Below, piece by piece: positions 24,029 through 32,982 of a DNA stretch of 64,000 bases. The DNA comes from Candidatus Zymogenus saltonus (GTDB lineage Bacteria; Desulfobacterota; Zymogenia; Zymogenales; Zymogenaceae), in contig JAFGIX010000003.1 in NCBI GenBank assembly GCA_016929395.1, positions 80,546-144,545 on the forward strand, written 5' to 3'. The notes below the pieces were generated by a model. The model did no database searches, was not told the origin of the DNA, and saw only the letters and a program-made list of their open reading frames with translations. The position numbers and the translations under genes were made by a program. Positions within the stretch are counted from its first letter, which is position 1. Each line of letters opens with the position of its first letter.

Positions 24029-26614
24029 ATGCCCGTAATTAGTAAAAAGGTGAGAATAGGGATTGAGGCCTTCGTCCTTATCTTCCTGATATTTCTCCAG
24101 CTTCTGATAATAGCCGTAACTTCCATTGACCTTGAAAAATACAGGCCGGAGATAATAAAGAGCTTGAAGGCGGTTCTGGGGGACGATGTCTCCCTCGGAG
24201 AGATCGACTTTTCCCTGTTTCCCTATTTCGGCGTCAGGGGAAGAAGCTTCTCGTTCGCCGGCAAAGGCAACGGGCCCTCGATTGACGCCGAAGAGGTTAT
24301 CTTCGGGATAAGGTTCCTGAAGCTCCTTTCCGGCGAGGTCATGCCCAAAAAGGTAAGGGTCATTTCGCCGAAAATATCAATTACGATCGAGAGCGATGAG
24401 GATATCGAAAATAAAGCCCTATCTTATCTCGACACCTCCGTTTCCGAGATAACGGGGGAAACGAGCCTGAAAGAGGTCTTGATCACCCACGCGGTGGTCG
24501 AGATCAAGGACAAGAGGCCGACCGAGGACAAGGACTACACGTTCATCCTCTTCTACTTGAGGTTGATGGGCAATTTCGGAAAGGGGAAAACCGAATACAC
24601 AATATCTTTTTCACCGCCAGGGGGCGATTTCGAAGGGAGGATCAAATCGATCGGGGAGTATAACGGAAAGAAGGGACTCGTTTCCAAGGTCTGGATAAGA
24701 GATGTGCGCCTCGATTTTCTGGATCTCATCTTCGAAGGTCAGTATAACGCCTCCGTCAGGGGGATTGTCGACGGCGAGATAGACATATTCTATAAGGACG
24801 GCAAGAACTGGGGAATGAACGGGGGGGTAAAGGGTGAGGGTCTGCGCCTTTCGGGGATTCCTCTCTATCCGGAAGGTCTGAATCTCGACCATATGGCCCT
24901 GACGGGAGAGGTTGTATCCAATCCGGAAAATGTTTTGTTAAAAGACCTCGATATATCGAGGGGCTCCATGGATACCTCCCTGAACCTTTCTATCAAGCGG
25001 AGGCCGAAGGGGAAGGAGGCCCCGCCCACTGTCGACCTGAGGTCGAAGGTTACCGATTTTGATCTAAAGCGGGACCTGTCGCTTCTGCCCCTTCACCTTA
25101 TGGAGGATCAGCTGAGGGAGGAGCTGGAGGAGCTTATAGTGTCGGGGGAGGTGGATGCCGATGTCAGATTGAAGGGAAATCCCCTGAAGATAGGCGATAA
25201 GGATACGGTTTTTAAGATAAAGTCGAAGATCAAAGACACCGTCTTGAACTTCGAGGAGATCGTGGTCAGGGGATGCTCCGCCGATGTGTCGATTAACGGC
25301 GATGTGGTTAATGTAAAAAACGTCGCCTTTAAGTCTCCTGCTGGAAAGATATCCGAATTTCACTGGAAGATCGTGGATTCGTTCACGGTTCCCTATATGA
25401 GGGACTTCTACGTAAAGGTGGAGGACATGGCGTTTGAGGACGTCAAGGACATCCTGGCGTCTAAATTCCTGGATATCCTCCCGTTCCTATCCCAAACAGA
25501 GGGGGTCGGGCGGGCGAGGGGCTGGATGAAGATAGATGGGCCGATAGCCGAAATTTCCGACCCCCCGGTTATATTCGGTGAGGTGGAATTGGTGGACTGG
25601 TCTATGAAGGTGCCTTTCGTAAACGCAACCTTTGTGCCCTTAAATACATCCCTGATCTTCGAGGGCGATCATATGGACATCCCGCCGGTGGAGCTTGATT
25701 TTCCCGAATCAAAGCTGAGGGGAAAGGGCATGTTGACGAACTTTGAAAATCCGAGGCTCAGCATGTCGATCGAGGCCCCCTACGTAGACCTCGTTGAATT
25801 TTTCGGAACGGGGGATAGTTCCCTCTTTATCAGGGATTTTTCGACAAACCTCTTCTTCGAGGATGGGTATCTCCTCTTGAAGGATATGGGTTTTACCCTC
25901 TATGGCGGAAGCTGCTACGGAAGCTGGGGGTATATATACACCGACTCGGAGGAAGACGAGGGACTGTTTTACCTCAACCTTACGGGGGAGGGGACCGATC
26001 TCGCCTCATTTTCTTCGGACACGATGATCCTGAAAGACCTGGCGGGAAAGCTGAATTTCATGCTCTCCTTGAAGTCCGAACCGGGAAAACCGGGACGTAT
26101 CCTCGAAACGTTTGACGGAGACGCCAGGATTGAGATATATAACGGAAATATAAAAAAACTGAGCGTCCTGTCGAAGATCATCTCGATTATGAAGATATCG
26201 AACTACTTGAGCTTGAAGTTCCCGAAGATCACAACGGAGGGCGTCCCCTTTGAAAAGATAACGGCCGATTTTGTCATCGAAGACGGTGTGGCGACTACGA
26301 AGAACCTGTTTATGGACAGCAGGGTGATAAAGGTCACCGGCGTCGGGAGCGTCGATATGGTCAAAGAGGAGATCGACATGGTTCTGGGCTTTCAGATGCT
26401 CGAGACGATAGATCTCATTGTAAACAAGATACCCGTCGTTGGATATGTCCTGACCGGCGACAGCGGGAACCTCTTCACGACATATTTCAAGGTAACCGGC
26501 TCCTTTGAAGACCCTCAGGTAAGTTCTATGACCCTAAAGGCGCTGGGGGAGGGGACGCTTAACATATTCGAGAGAATTTACAAATTCCCCCTAAAGGGGC
26601 TTATTCCGAGGTAG
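24029..26614 (+). CDS. AsmA-like inner-membrane protein
   Basis: An 861-residue protein with one amino-terminal membrane anchor (about 10-30) and a very long periplasmic region. The start resembles the AsmA amino-terminal domain (IDLEKYRPEIIKSLKAVLGDDVSLGEIDFSLFP) and the end resembles the AsmA_2/TamB-like part (VEEEIDMVLGFQMLETIDLIV, PVVGYVLTGDSGNLFTTYFKVTGSFEDPQ). These proteins form hydrophobic beta-groove bridges thought to carry lipids between inner and outer membranes. The ribosome site is poor, but the start fits the anchor position. The rfaE2 gene follows 12 bases later, tying it to outer-membrane biogenesis. Confidence 0.82.
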   Translation: MPVISKKVRIGIEAFVLIFLIFLQLLIIAVTSIDLEKYRPEIIKSLKAVLGDDVSLGEIDFSLFPYFGVRGRSFSFAGKGNGPSIDAEEVIFGIRFLKLLSGEVMPKKVRVISPKISITIESDEDIENKALSYLDTSVSEITGETSLKEVLITHAVVEIKDKRPTEDKDYTFILFYLRLMGNFGKGKTEYTISFSPPGGDFEGRIKSIGEYNGKKGLVSKVWIRDVRLDFLDLIFEGQYNASVRGIVDGEIDIFYKDGKNWGMNGGVKGEGLRLSGIPLYPEGLNLDHMALTGEVVSNPENVLLKDLDISRGSMDTSLNLSIKRRPKGKEAPPTVDLRSKVTDFDLKRDLSLLPLHLMEDQLREELEELIVSGEVDADVRLKGNPLKIGDKDTVFKIKSKIKDTVLNFEEIVVRGCSADVSINGDVVNVKNVAFKSPAGKISEFHWKIVDSFTVPYMRDFYVKVEDMAFEDVKDILASKFLDILPFLSQTEGVGRARGWMKIDGPIAEISDPPVIFGEVELVDWSMKVPFVNATFVPLNTSLIFEGDHMDIPPVELDFPESKLRGKGMLTNFENPRLSMSIEAPYVDLVEFFGTGDSSLFIRDFSTNLFFEDGYLLLKDMGFTLYGGSCYGSWGYIYTDSEEDEGLFYLNLTGEGTDLASFSSDTMILKDLAGKLNFMLSLKSEPGKPGRILETFDGDARIEIYNGNIKKLSVLSKIISIMKISNYLSLKFPKITTEGVPFEKITADFVIEDGVATTKNLFMDSRVIKVTGVGSVDMVKEEIDMVLGFQMLETIDLIVNKIPVVGYVLTGDSGNLFTTYFKVTGSFEDPQVSSMTLKALGEGTLNIFERIYKFPLKGLIPR

Positions 26615-26626
26615 CGGACTTAAAAA

Positions 26627-27103
26627 ATGTCGAGAGATAAGATCTACAAAAGTGATGAGCTGGCCGGGGTCATAAGGGGCCTCAAGGCGGAGGGAAAGAC
26701 GGTCGTTTTTACCAACGGCTGTTTCGATATCCTCCACGTGGGGCACGTCAGGTATCTGGCCGTTGCAAAGGGGGAGGGGGATGTCCTTGTGGTCGGCGTA
26801 AATTCAGACAGCTCGGTGAGGGGGCTTAAAGGTCAAGGCCGCCCCGTGCAGGATGAAGAGAGCAGGGCCGAGATCATCGCCTCCCTCCGGTCGGTCGACT
26901 ACGTGGTGATCTTTGACGAATCGGATCCGCTCTCCCTGATATTGAAGCTCAAGCCCGATGTGCTGGTAAAGGGGGAAGACTGGCAGGCGGGGGAGATAAT
27001 AGGGGGAAAGGAGGTGGAGTCCTGGGGCGGAAGGGTGGTCAGGGCGAAGCTCTCCCCGGGGAGTTCCACCACATCGATCATCGAGAAGATCAGGGGCGGT
27101 TAA
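26627..27103 (+). CDS. rfaE2: D-glycero-beta-D-manno-heptose 1-phosphate adenylyltransferase
   Basis: A 158-residue nucleotidyltransferase that makes ADP-heptose from heptose-1-phosphate and ATP for the LPS inner core. It carries FTNGCFDILHVGHVRYL (the HxGH motif), VGVNSDSSVRGLKG and SPGSSTTSIIEKIR, matching the carboxy-terminal domain of HldE alone. The partner kinase domain (rfaE1) is a separate gene 31 kb away in this window, so the bifunctional HldE of enterics is split here. It is probably co-transcribed with the AsmA-like gene. Confidence 0.92.
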   Translation: MSRDKIYKSDELAGVIRGLKAEGKTVVFTNGCFDILHVGHVRYLAVAKGEGDVLVVGVNSDSSVRGLKGQGRPVQDEESRAEIIASLRSVDYVVIFDESDPLSLILKLKPDVLVKGEDWQAGEIIGGKEVESWGGRVVRAKLSPGSSTTSIIEKIRGG

Positions 27104-27655
27104 GTTTTGTTGTTGGAAGAAGACCGGATTTGTAACGACGTTTAGGTGTCGGTTGCTCTCCTAACCTTGTCTGTATTGGGACGGCCCCCGACTTTTTTGA
27201 TTAGCGCATTTGATACACTGAAAGGTGTAATGGCGTGAGGCTTCTTTATATATGACCGTGTCGGTTACGGCCGAGATATGTAGATATGTGGCATATAAAA
27301 TCAGGGTTGGTATGTGATCTCTAATATCTGTTCAAATAAAAACACGGGCAAGTTGCCTTGTCCGTGTCGTTAAAACGATAGTTTTTTAAAATCAGCGGTC
27401 GCTCAAAATGGGGAGTTAAATCGAACTCAGAATCACTCCATTATCTCAAGGTCCTCTAATTGTCTAATGTCTATCGACCCACTTCCCGCTGTCCAACCGC
27501 CCACTTCCCGCTTTCTGTCCGCTCACTCCCAGCTTTTCTTCGACCCGCTCTCCACTAATATTGGCGTAATATCTAACCAACCAACCAAATCCCAAATTCA
27601 ATTGTCCCGTCTGCCAAAAAACCTTTTCCAATCTTAACGACGGCGGTGTCTGTTC
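27104..27655. other. intergenic region between convergent genes
   Basis: A 552-base gap. It holds a minus-strand terminator (27334-27367) and a C-rich part (27478-27545) with the repeated phrase CCCACTTCCCGCT. No coding sequence seen; the rest is unremarkable. Confidence 0.65.
27334..27367 (-). terminator. terminator, minus strand
   Basis: ACACGGGCAAG (27342-27352) pairs with CTTGTCCGTGT (27357-27367), 11 pairs with one wobble and a TTGC loop. The A-rich stretch at 27334-27341 reads as a T run on the minus strand. It would end a long 3' extension of the trxA transcript about 290 bases after its stop. Confidence 0.6.
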
Positions 27656-27985
27656 TTAAAGAGAATCGTTGATCGCCTTTTCCAGATGGTTCTTCGGGAC
27701 CGCCCCGACGATCTGGTCTTTTGGCTCTCCGTCCTTGAAGAGAATCATCGTTGGGATTCCCCTGACGCCGTAATTGGAAGCCGTGCTCGGGTTGTCGTCC
27801 ACGTTGAGCTTTGCGAACTTTACCTTCCCCTCGTATTCCGCGGCCAGCTCATCGATTATAGGTCCTATTATCTTGCAGGGTCCGCACCAAGGAGCCCAAA
27901 AATCCACCAGTGTGAGCTTGTCCGATTTCAAGACCTCGCTGTCAAAACTGTCGTCATTTATCTCCAACACGTTATTTGATGCCAT
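27656..27985 (-). CDS. trxA: thioredoxin
   Basis: A 109-residue thioredoxin, the cytosolic dithiol reductant for ribonucleotide reductase and many other proteins. The active site is FWAPWCGPCKII, and the cis-proline is in GIPTMILFKDG; the fold is complete and of standard length. The start at 27985 follows GGAGG by eight bases; a GTG three codons upstream lies right on the ribosome site and is rejected. It is monocistronic with its own promoter. Confidence 0.95.
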   Translation of the reverse strand: MASNNVLEINDDSFDSEVLKSDKLTLVDFWAPWCGPCKIIGPIIDELAAEYEGKVKFAKLNVDDNPSTASNYGVRGIPTMILFKDGEPKDQIVGAVPKNHLEKAINDSL

Positions 27986-28031
27986 TATGGTCACCTCCAG
28001 ATTTAGTGTTCATCTTTCTATAAATGAGATG

Positions 28032-28061
28032 ATAATATAATTAATAGGTTTCAAAAATCAA
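28032..28061 (-). promoter_or_regulatory. promoter of trxA
   Basis: Minus strand: TTGATT (28061-28056), 18-base spacer, TATTAT (28037-28032), about 40 bases upstream of the trxA start. Confidence 0.5.
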
Positions 28062-28093
28062 GGAAGAAATTGAAAAAAGCACATAATATATAC

Positions 28094-28122
28094 TTGACTT
28101 TCAAAATTGTAAACATGATTAT
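28094..28122 (+). promoter_or_regulatory. promoter of the D-threonine aldolase-like gene
   Basis: TTGACT (28094-28099), 17-base spacer, GATTAT (28117-28122). The leader would be about 110 bases. Confidence 0.5.
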
Positions 28123-28238
28123 GGGCATTGCAATCGATATTTCAAACCGTGACGGAAAAAGCAGGCATTGGTGAGGGGGGCGAGTGGGGGATGTACCCTC
28201 AAAAAATTCGGGCGGTTTCCAGATAATAGGAGGAATAC

Positions 28239-29318
28239 ATGAGAGTCAAGACGAAAAAGGAATATATAGATACTCCCGCATTGATAATCGACCTTGAGAA
28301 ATTCGAGGGCAACCTCAGAAAGATGGCCGACTATTTTAGGGGCGTGGACTCGGACATCAGGCCCCACATAAAGACCCACAAGTGCCCGGTGATGGCGATA
28401 AAACAGGTAAACGCCGGGGCGATCGGTATTACGTGCGCCAAGGTGGGCGAGGCGGAGGTGATGGCAAAGGCCGGGATAGGCGATATATTGATTGCCAATC
28501 AGGTGGTGGGCGCCTCGAAGATCATGAGGCTATTGGATCTCCTTCACCTCGCCGACGTGAAAGTGGCGGTGGAAGATAAAGCCAACGCGGCCGAGCTCAA
28601 CGATGGCGCCAAAAACAGAGACAAAATCTTGAAGGTCATCATCGAGGTGGACGTGGGGATGGGGAGATGCGGCGTCAGGAGCTTTGAAGAGGCCGTCGGG
28701 CTGGCAAAGGAGATAGAGGGGATGAAAAACCTCGAGCTCGCCGGCATCATGGGCTACGAGGGGCACATAATCTTCACGTTCGAGAAGGAGGAGAGGGTAA
28801 GGCTCGGGACCGGGTGCATGGAGGCCCTCGTGGATTATAAGAACGGCCTCGAAAAGGAGGGCTTTGAGGTCCCCATCGTCAGCGGAGGGGGGACCGGCAC
28901 CTACGACATCGCATCGAAGGTCAAGGGGGTGACCGAGGTTCAGGCCGGGTCGTACCTTACGATGGACGTCACATACGGCTACCTGAACCTCGGCTTCGGG
29001 CAGGCGCTGACCATCCTGACCTCGGTAATCTCGATCCACGGGGATCACGTTATCCTCGACTGCGGGATGAAGTCGGTAAGCTCCGAGTTCGGCCAGCCCC
29101 ATGTTGTCGGGATCGAGGGGGCTTCTGTCTCCTCCCTTTCGGAGGAGCACGGCCACATGACCTTCGAGGGCGCCTCGAAGCTCAAGATCGGCCAGAAGGT
29201 CGAGCTTGTCCCGACACACGGCTGCACCACAATTAACCTCCACGACAGGTTCTACGTGGTGAAAGACGATATTCTCGAAGGGGTATGGGAGATCTCCGCC
29301 AGGGGCAAGTTCGTTTAG
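28239..29318 (+). CDS. D-threonine aldolase / D-serine dehydratase-like (DSD1 family) enzyme
   Basis: A 359-residue PLP enzyme of fold type III. The amino half is an alanine-racemase-like barrel with the PLP lysine in RPHIKTHKCP, an EVDVGMGRCGV strand and VSGGGTGTYD phosphate-binding loop. The carboxy half is the metal-binding domain typical of D-threonine aldolases (EEHGHMTF and PTHGCTTINLHD, with the His and Cys that hold Zn or Mn). It would cleave D-3-hydroxy amino acids to glycine and an aldehyde, or deaminate D-serine. AGGAGG sits before the ATG. The function in this host is unknown; no transporter or regulator adjoins it. Confidence 0.88.
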   Translation: MRVKTKKEYIDTPALIIDLEKFEGNLRKMADYFRGVDSDIRPHIKTHKCPVMAIKQVNAGAIGITCAKVGEAEVMAKAGIGDILIANQVVGASKIMRLLDLLHLADVKVAVEDKANAAELNDGAKNRDKILKVIIEVDVGMGRCGVRSFEEAVGLAKEIEGMKNLELAGIMGYEGHIIFTFEKEERVRLGTGCMEALVDYKNGLEKEGFEVPIVSGGGTGTYDIASKVKGVTEVQAGSYLTMDVTYGYLNLGFGQALTILTSVISIHGDHVILDCGMKSVSSEFGQPHVVGIEGASVSSLSEEHGHMTFEGASKLKIGQKVELVPTHGCTTINLHDRFYVVKDDILEGVWEISARGKFV

Positions 29319-29408
29319 ATATTAAGATATTTTTGGAACCATGTTTTCCCCTTTTTGTCGGAAAGGGAAAGGAAAATTGTTTTAGAAGCGGATTAAAAGG
29401 GGATAATC

Positions 29409-30641
29409 ATGGTTAAGAAGATCGCGGCGCTCGTATTTATTTTTATCTGCACATCCATTGCGTGGATGATCCTAGGGGCGACCCTCGAGGTCAGGAGCAG
29501 CGAGGTCGACGAGAGGCTCGGGTACGAGGTGGACAGCCTCTACGGCCCCGCCCAGCACCAGGTCGCGCCCCTCTTCGGCTATTCCTACAAGGTCGACACG
29601 TCCAGTTACGATGAAAAGCTGAAGAGGAAGGTTAAGACCTTTAGGACCGTGTCGGGGAATCTCCCGATCGAGAGGAGCGACATAGATGTGGACCTCTCCC
29701 TCGACTACAGGAGGAAGGGGCTTCTGTGGTACAGCACCTACGCGGTCGGCTTTGACGGCACCTATAAGACAAAAAACAGCACCGACAACAAGGTCGATCT
29801 CAATATCCTGTTCAGGTTTCCATCCTCAAACAACGAGTACGACGACTTTCATTTTTACATCGACGGCAAGGAGGTTGAAAAGCTTGATTGGGGAAAGGAG
29901 GGTGTGGGGAAGACCGTAAGCCTTGGACCCAACGAGGAGCTGACGTTCAGGGCGGTCTATCTGTCCCGTGGCAAAACGGAGTGGGCCTACAAGTTCGGCG
30001 ACGAAGATATTGTGGAGGTGGTCGATTTTTCTATGACGGTAAATACCGACTTCAAGGCCGTCGATTTTCCGGAAGGCTCCATCTCCCCAACCTCGATGGA
30101 GGACACGGATTCCGGGAAGAAGCTGACCTGGGATTACGAGAAGAAGATCTCAGGGAAGATGATCGCCGTCGAGATGCCGACGAAGCTGAACCCGGGACCG
30201 CTGGCGGCAAAGATAACCTTCTTCGCGCCGGTGTCCCTCTTCTTTTTCTTCTTCATCATATTTATCATAACCACGCTGAGGGATATACGGATTCACCCGA
30301 TGAACTTCTTCTTCCTGGCATCCGCCTTTTTTGCCTTTCACCTCCTCTTCGCATACCTCGTCGATCATCTCGATGTCAACCTCTCGTTCATTATCTCGGC
30401 GGCGGTGTCGGTGCTTCTGGTGGTGAGCTACTTGAGGCTTGTGGTGGGGGCCAGGTTTGCGCTCGTGGAGGCGGGCATATCACAGATCGTTTATCTGGTC
30501 CTCTTTTCGTACAGCTTCTTCTTCAAGGGATACACGGGCCTAATCATAACGATCACCTCCATCATCACCCTTGCTATCCTGATGCAGATGACGGGGAGGA
30601 TAGACTGGGACGAGAAGTTTAAGGCCCTCCCCAAAAAATAG
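29409..30641 (+). CDS. CreD-like inner-membrane protein
   Basis: A 410-residue membrane protein with one amino-terminal anchor, a periplasmic domain of about 230 residues, and five or six carboxy-terminal membrane helices. The carboxy part has the CreD signature HPMNFFFLASAFFAFHLL followed by AYLVDHLDVNLSFIISA. CreD of Escherichia coli belongs to the CreBC regulon and affects envelope properties and colicin tolerance; its biochemical role is unknown. No CreB/CreC pair adjoins it here. AGGGG precedes the ATG by six or seven bases. It lies 90 bases after the aldolase-like gene and may share its transcript. Confidence 0.75.
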   Translation: MVKKIAALVFIFICTSIAWMILGATLEVRSSEVDERLGYEVDSLYGPAQHQVAPLFGYSYKVDTSSYDEKLKRKVKTFRTVSGNLPIERSDIDVDLSLDYRRKGLLWYSTYAVGFDGTYKTKNSTDNKVDLNILFRFPSSNNEYDDFHFYIDGKEVEKLDWGKEGVGKTVSLGPNEELTFRAVYLSRGKTEWAYKFGDEDIVEVVDFSMTVNTDFKAVDFPEGSISPTSMEDTDSGKKLTWDYEKKISGKMIAVEMPTKLNPGPLAAKITFFAPVSLFFFFFIIFIITTLRDIRIHPMNFFFLASAFFAFHLLFAYLVDHLDVNLSFIISAAVSVLLVVSYLRLVVGARFALVEAGISQIVYLVLFSYSFFFKGYTGLIITITSIITLAILMQMTGRIDWDEKFKALPKK

Positions 30642-30686
30642 TGCTCTTTGGGGATTTCTGTCCTTAAGCCGTGTCTGTCGCTTTCG

Positions 30687-30734
30687 GCGGGGGGGAATGG
30701 CACTTTGATTTTAAGCAAAGGCCGTTTCCCCCGC
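30687..30734. repeat. strong palindrome, related to 6496-6597
   Basis: GCGGGGGGGAATGGC (30687-30701) and GCCGTTTCCCCCGC (30721-30734) are inverted copies. Inside, CTTTG (30703-30707) and CAAAG (30716-30720) continue the stem to an eight-base loop. No T run follows. It may be the 3' end hairpin of the CreD-like transcript, but its outer arms share the GCGGGGGGAA core of the 6496-6597 palindrome. Confidence 0.7.
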
Positions 30735-30949
30735 TGCGTCTCTGATGCATGAGAATCCCCGGAGAATTGCATTAAGGGTTTCGATTGCAGATGGTGACGT
30801 CCCCTTGAGCCTTTAACCGAAAAATTTGCGGTTCCGCTTCCCTCCTATTTTTTGCCTGTATACAAAATTGAAAGGTTTTTTTGCCTTTTTACTCGTATAT
30901 GCGATAAACCGCAGTGATCGCAACAATCGGACGGGTTGAAAATAAGTTG

Positions 30950-30978
30950 TTGTATGGAAGGTAAAATAAGGGTAGAAT
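30950..30978 (+). promoter_or_regulatory. promoter of the acyl-CoA synthetase gene
   Basis: TTGTAT (30950-30955), 17-base spacer, TAGAAT (30973-30978). The leader would be about 110 bases. Confidence 0.5.
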
Positions 30979-31093
30979 ACTAAACATTGTTTTAAGATTT
31001 GGAGCAATCGGTTTTAAAGGATTTCAGCCTCGATTTTCTAAACATGTATATATCTACTTATAACCAAAATTCATAATTTATGGAGGAATCGTT

Positions 31094-32824
31094 ATGGCAG
31101 ATGAAAAAAATTATAAGGCTTGGCCAAAGGGGAGGCCGAAATCCCTTTATTACCCCGAAATCCCCGTGTATCAGATTCTTAACTCCACCGCGACGAAACA
31201 TCCGGACAGGGTGGCAATCCGATTTGCGGGGATGGAGCTTACCTATCAGGAGCTTCTGACCCTCTCCCACAAGTTCGCCCATGCGCTGAAGGCCAGGGGC
31301 GTGAAGAAGGGAGATAGAGTGGGTATCCACCTTCCGAACTGCCCTCAGTTCGCCATTGCCTACTATGCGGTTTTGAAGCTGGGGGCCATCTTCGTCCCCT
31401 TCTCGCCGCTGGGGGGAGAGAGGGAGCTGGAATACCAGATGAACGACTGCGGCTGCGAGACCTTCATCACCCTCGATCTGATAATGGCTCCCGTACTGAA
31501 TGTCTACAAGAAGACTAAGGTAAAAACCCTGATAGTTGTATCTCTGGCGGACACCTACCCGCCCGTGACCGCGCCGGTAAAGACGCTTAAAAAATTCCCC
31601 GTCCAGACGGGGGAGGACTTTCAGCTCCTCCTCGAGGAGGGGGGCACCGACCCGGTAAACGTCGAGGTAAATCCGAGAGAGGATATCGCACACCTCTCGT
31701 ACACCGGCGGGACGACGGGGTTGAGCAAGGGGGTTATGATAACGCACCTGAACGTGATCGCCAACGTGGCGCACACGACCCACTGGTTCTCCGGCGGCAA
31801 CGTCACGTACAAGGACGGCATCCTGGATATCGACCTCTCCCTTGTCGAGAAGGAAATAACTAAAAACGATGATCAGCCGCTGAAGATGGGTCTGACGGTT
31901 TTGGTAGTGGTCCCCTGGTTCCACGCCATGGGGACCATAGGCTACCTGAACAACCTCATATACGGCTCGCACACGCTGATCGTATTTCCACGGTTCGATC
32001 CCTACGAATATATCAGAGCTGTGGAGAAGTACAAGGCGGATATGATGGGCGGAGCGCCCCAGCTCTACATCCCGCTGGTGCAGCACCCGGAGTTTAAAAA
32101 GGTGGATATGTCAAACATCAAGCTCGCGGTCTCCGGAGCGGCGCCGCTGCCCGTCCCCGTTCTCGACCAGATGCTCAAGGCCTTCTCAGGAATCGTCAGC
32201 GAGGCCTACGGCATGACCGAGGTGACGATGTTGGGGATGGCAAATCCTCCCTCGAGAAAGGCGCTGAAGCCCGGCTCCGTCGGCATCCCTGTCTTTGACA
32301 CCTACGCCAAGGTGATCGACCTGACGACGGGCGAGCCCCTCGGGCCAGGAAAGGAGGGGGAGATATGCATGAAGGGGCCCCAGGTCATGAAAGGCTACTG
32401 GAACAAGCCGGAGGAGACCAAGATGGTCTTGATCGACGGCTGGGTCCACTCCGGCGACATCGGCTGCTGCGACAAGGACGGTTATTTCTACATCACCGAC
32501 CGAAAGAAGGATATGGTCATATACAAAGGCCACAACGTCTACCCGAGGGAGCTCGAGGAGATAATCTTCGAGCATCCAAAGGTTGCCCACTGCGCCGTTG
32601 TGGGGAAAAAGGACGAAAAGGGGGGCGAGATACCGGTGGCCTTCATCCAGCTAAAGCCGGATACCAAGGCCGCGGCCGAAGAGATCATGGGCTTCGTCAA
32701 CGAGAAGATCGCCCAGTACAAGCACGTTCGGGAGGTCCATTTCATAGACGAGATCCCCGTCAGCGGCGCCGGGAAGGTACTGAAGAGGGTCTTGAGGGAC
32801 AGGCTCGAAGAGGAGAAGGATTGA
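31094..32824 (+). CDS. long-chain acyl-CoA synthetase (AMP-binding)
   Basis: A 576-residue ANL-superfamily ligase that activates a carboxylic acid with ATP and CoA. Motifs: P-loop YTGGTTGLSKGVM, the YGMTEVT acid-binding A5 motif, the HSGDIG and DRKKDMVIYKGHNVYPRELE hinge region, and the adenylation lysine in GAGKVLKRVLRD near the end. The pattern matches FadD-like medium/long-chain synthetases more than acetyl-CoA synthetase. GGAGG precedes the ATG. It has its own promoter and a terminator, so it is monocistronic. Together with the hydroxyacyl-CoA dehydrogenase it supports fatty acid use; the exact acid is not determined. Confidence 0.9.
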   Translation: MADEKNYKAWPKGRPKSLYYPEIPVYQILNSTATKHPDRVAIRFAGMELTYQELLTLSHKFAHALKARGVKKGDRVGIHLPNCPQFAIAYYAVLKLGAIFVPFSPLGGERELEYQMNDCGCETFITLDLIMAPVLNVYKKTKVKTLIVVSLADTYPPVTAPVKTLKKFPVQTGEDFQLLLEEGGTDPVNVEVNPREDIAHLSYTGGTTGLSKGVMITHLNVIANVAHTTHWFSGGNVTYKDGILDIDLSLVEKEITKNDDQPLKMGLTVLVVVPWFHAMGTIGYLNNLIYGSHTLIVFPRFDPYEYIRAVEKYKADMMGGAPQLYIPLVQHPEFKKVDMSNIKLAVSGAAPLPVPVLDQMLKAFSGIVSEAYGMTEVTMLGMANPPSRKALKPGSVGIPVFDTYAKVIDLTTGEPLGPGKEGEICMKGPQVMKGYWNKPEETKMVLIDGWVHSGDIGCCDKDGYFYITDRKKDMVIYKGHNVYPRELEEIIFEHPKVAHCAVVGKKDEKGGEIPVAFIQLKPDTKAAAEEIMGFVNEKIAQYKHVREVHFIDEIPVSGAGKVLKRVLRDRLEEEKD

Positions 32825-32878
32825 GATTCGTCTCTTTGATTCTTTTTCCCGGCCTGAAAATTTGGAAGTCAAATGTTT

Positions 32879-32908
32879 GGGGGGCAATATTTATATGCCC
32901 CCCTTTTT
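32879..32908 (+). terminator. intrinsic terminator of the acyl-CoA synthetase gene
   Basis: GGGGGGCA (32879-32886) pairs perfectly with TGCCCCCC (32896-32903), followed by TTTTT. It lies between convergent genes. Confidence 0.9.
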
Positions 32909-32982
32909 CTGCAGGCGGCTTTCACATTCAAAAGCTGAATTTGCCGTCCCCGCCGATCCAAAAAAAGTCAATCTTGATTATC

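Larger units (their letters stand above)
30642..31093. other. intergenic region with long hairpin and promoter
   Basis: A 452-base gap. It holds a G-rich/C-rich inverted repeat (30687-30734) and the promoter of the acyl-CoA synthetase gene (30950-30978). No coding sequence seen. Confidence 0.65.

Noticed and set aside
27342..27545. Possible CRISPR-like repeats (CCCACTTCCCGCT twice)
   Set aside because: Only two copies with a tiny spacer and no cas genes; low-complexity DNA.
31058..32086. 342-codon minus-strand frame opposite the acyl-CoA synthetase gene
   Set aside because: Antisense shadow of a well-supported gene, no independent start signal.
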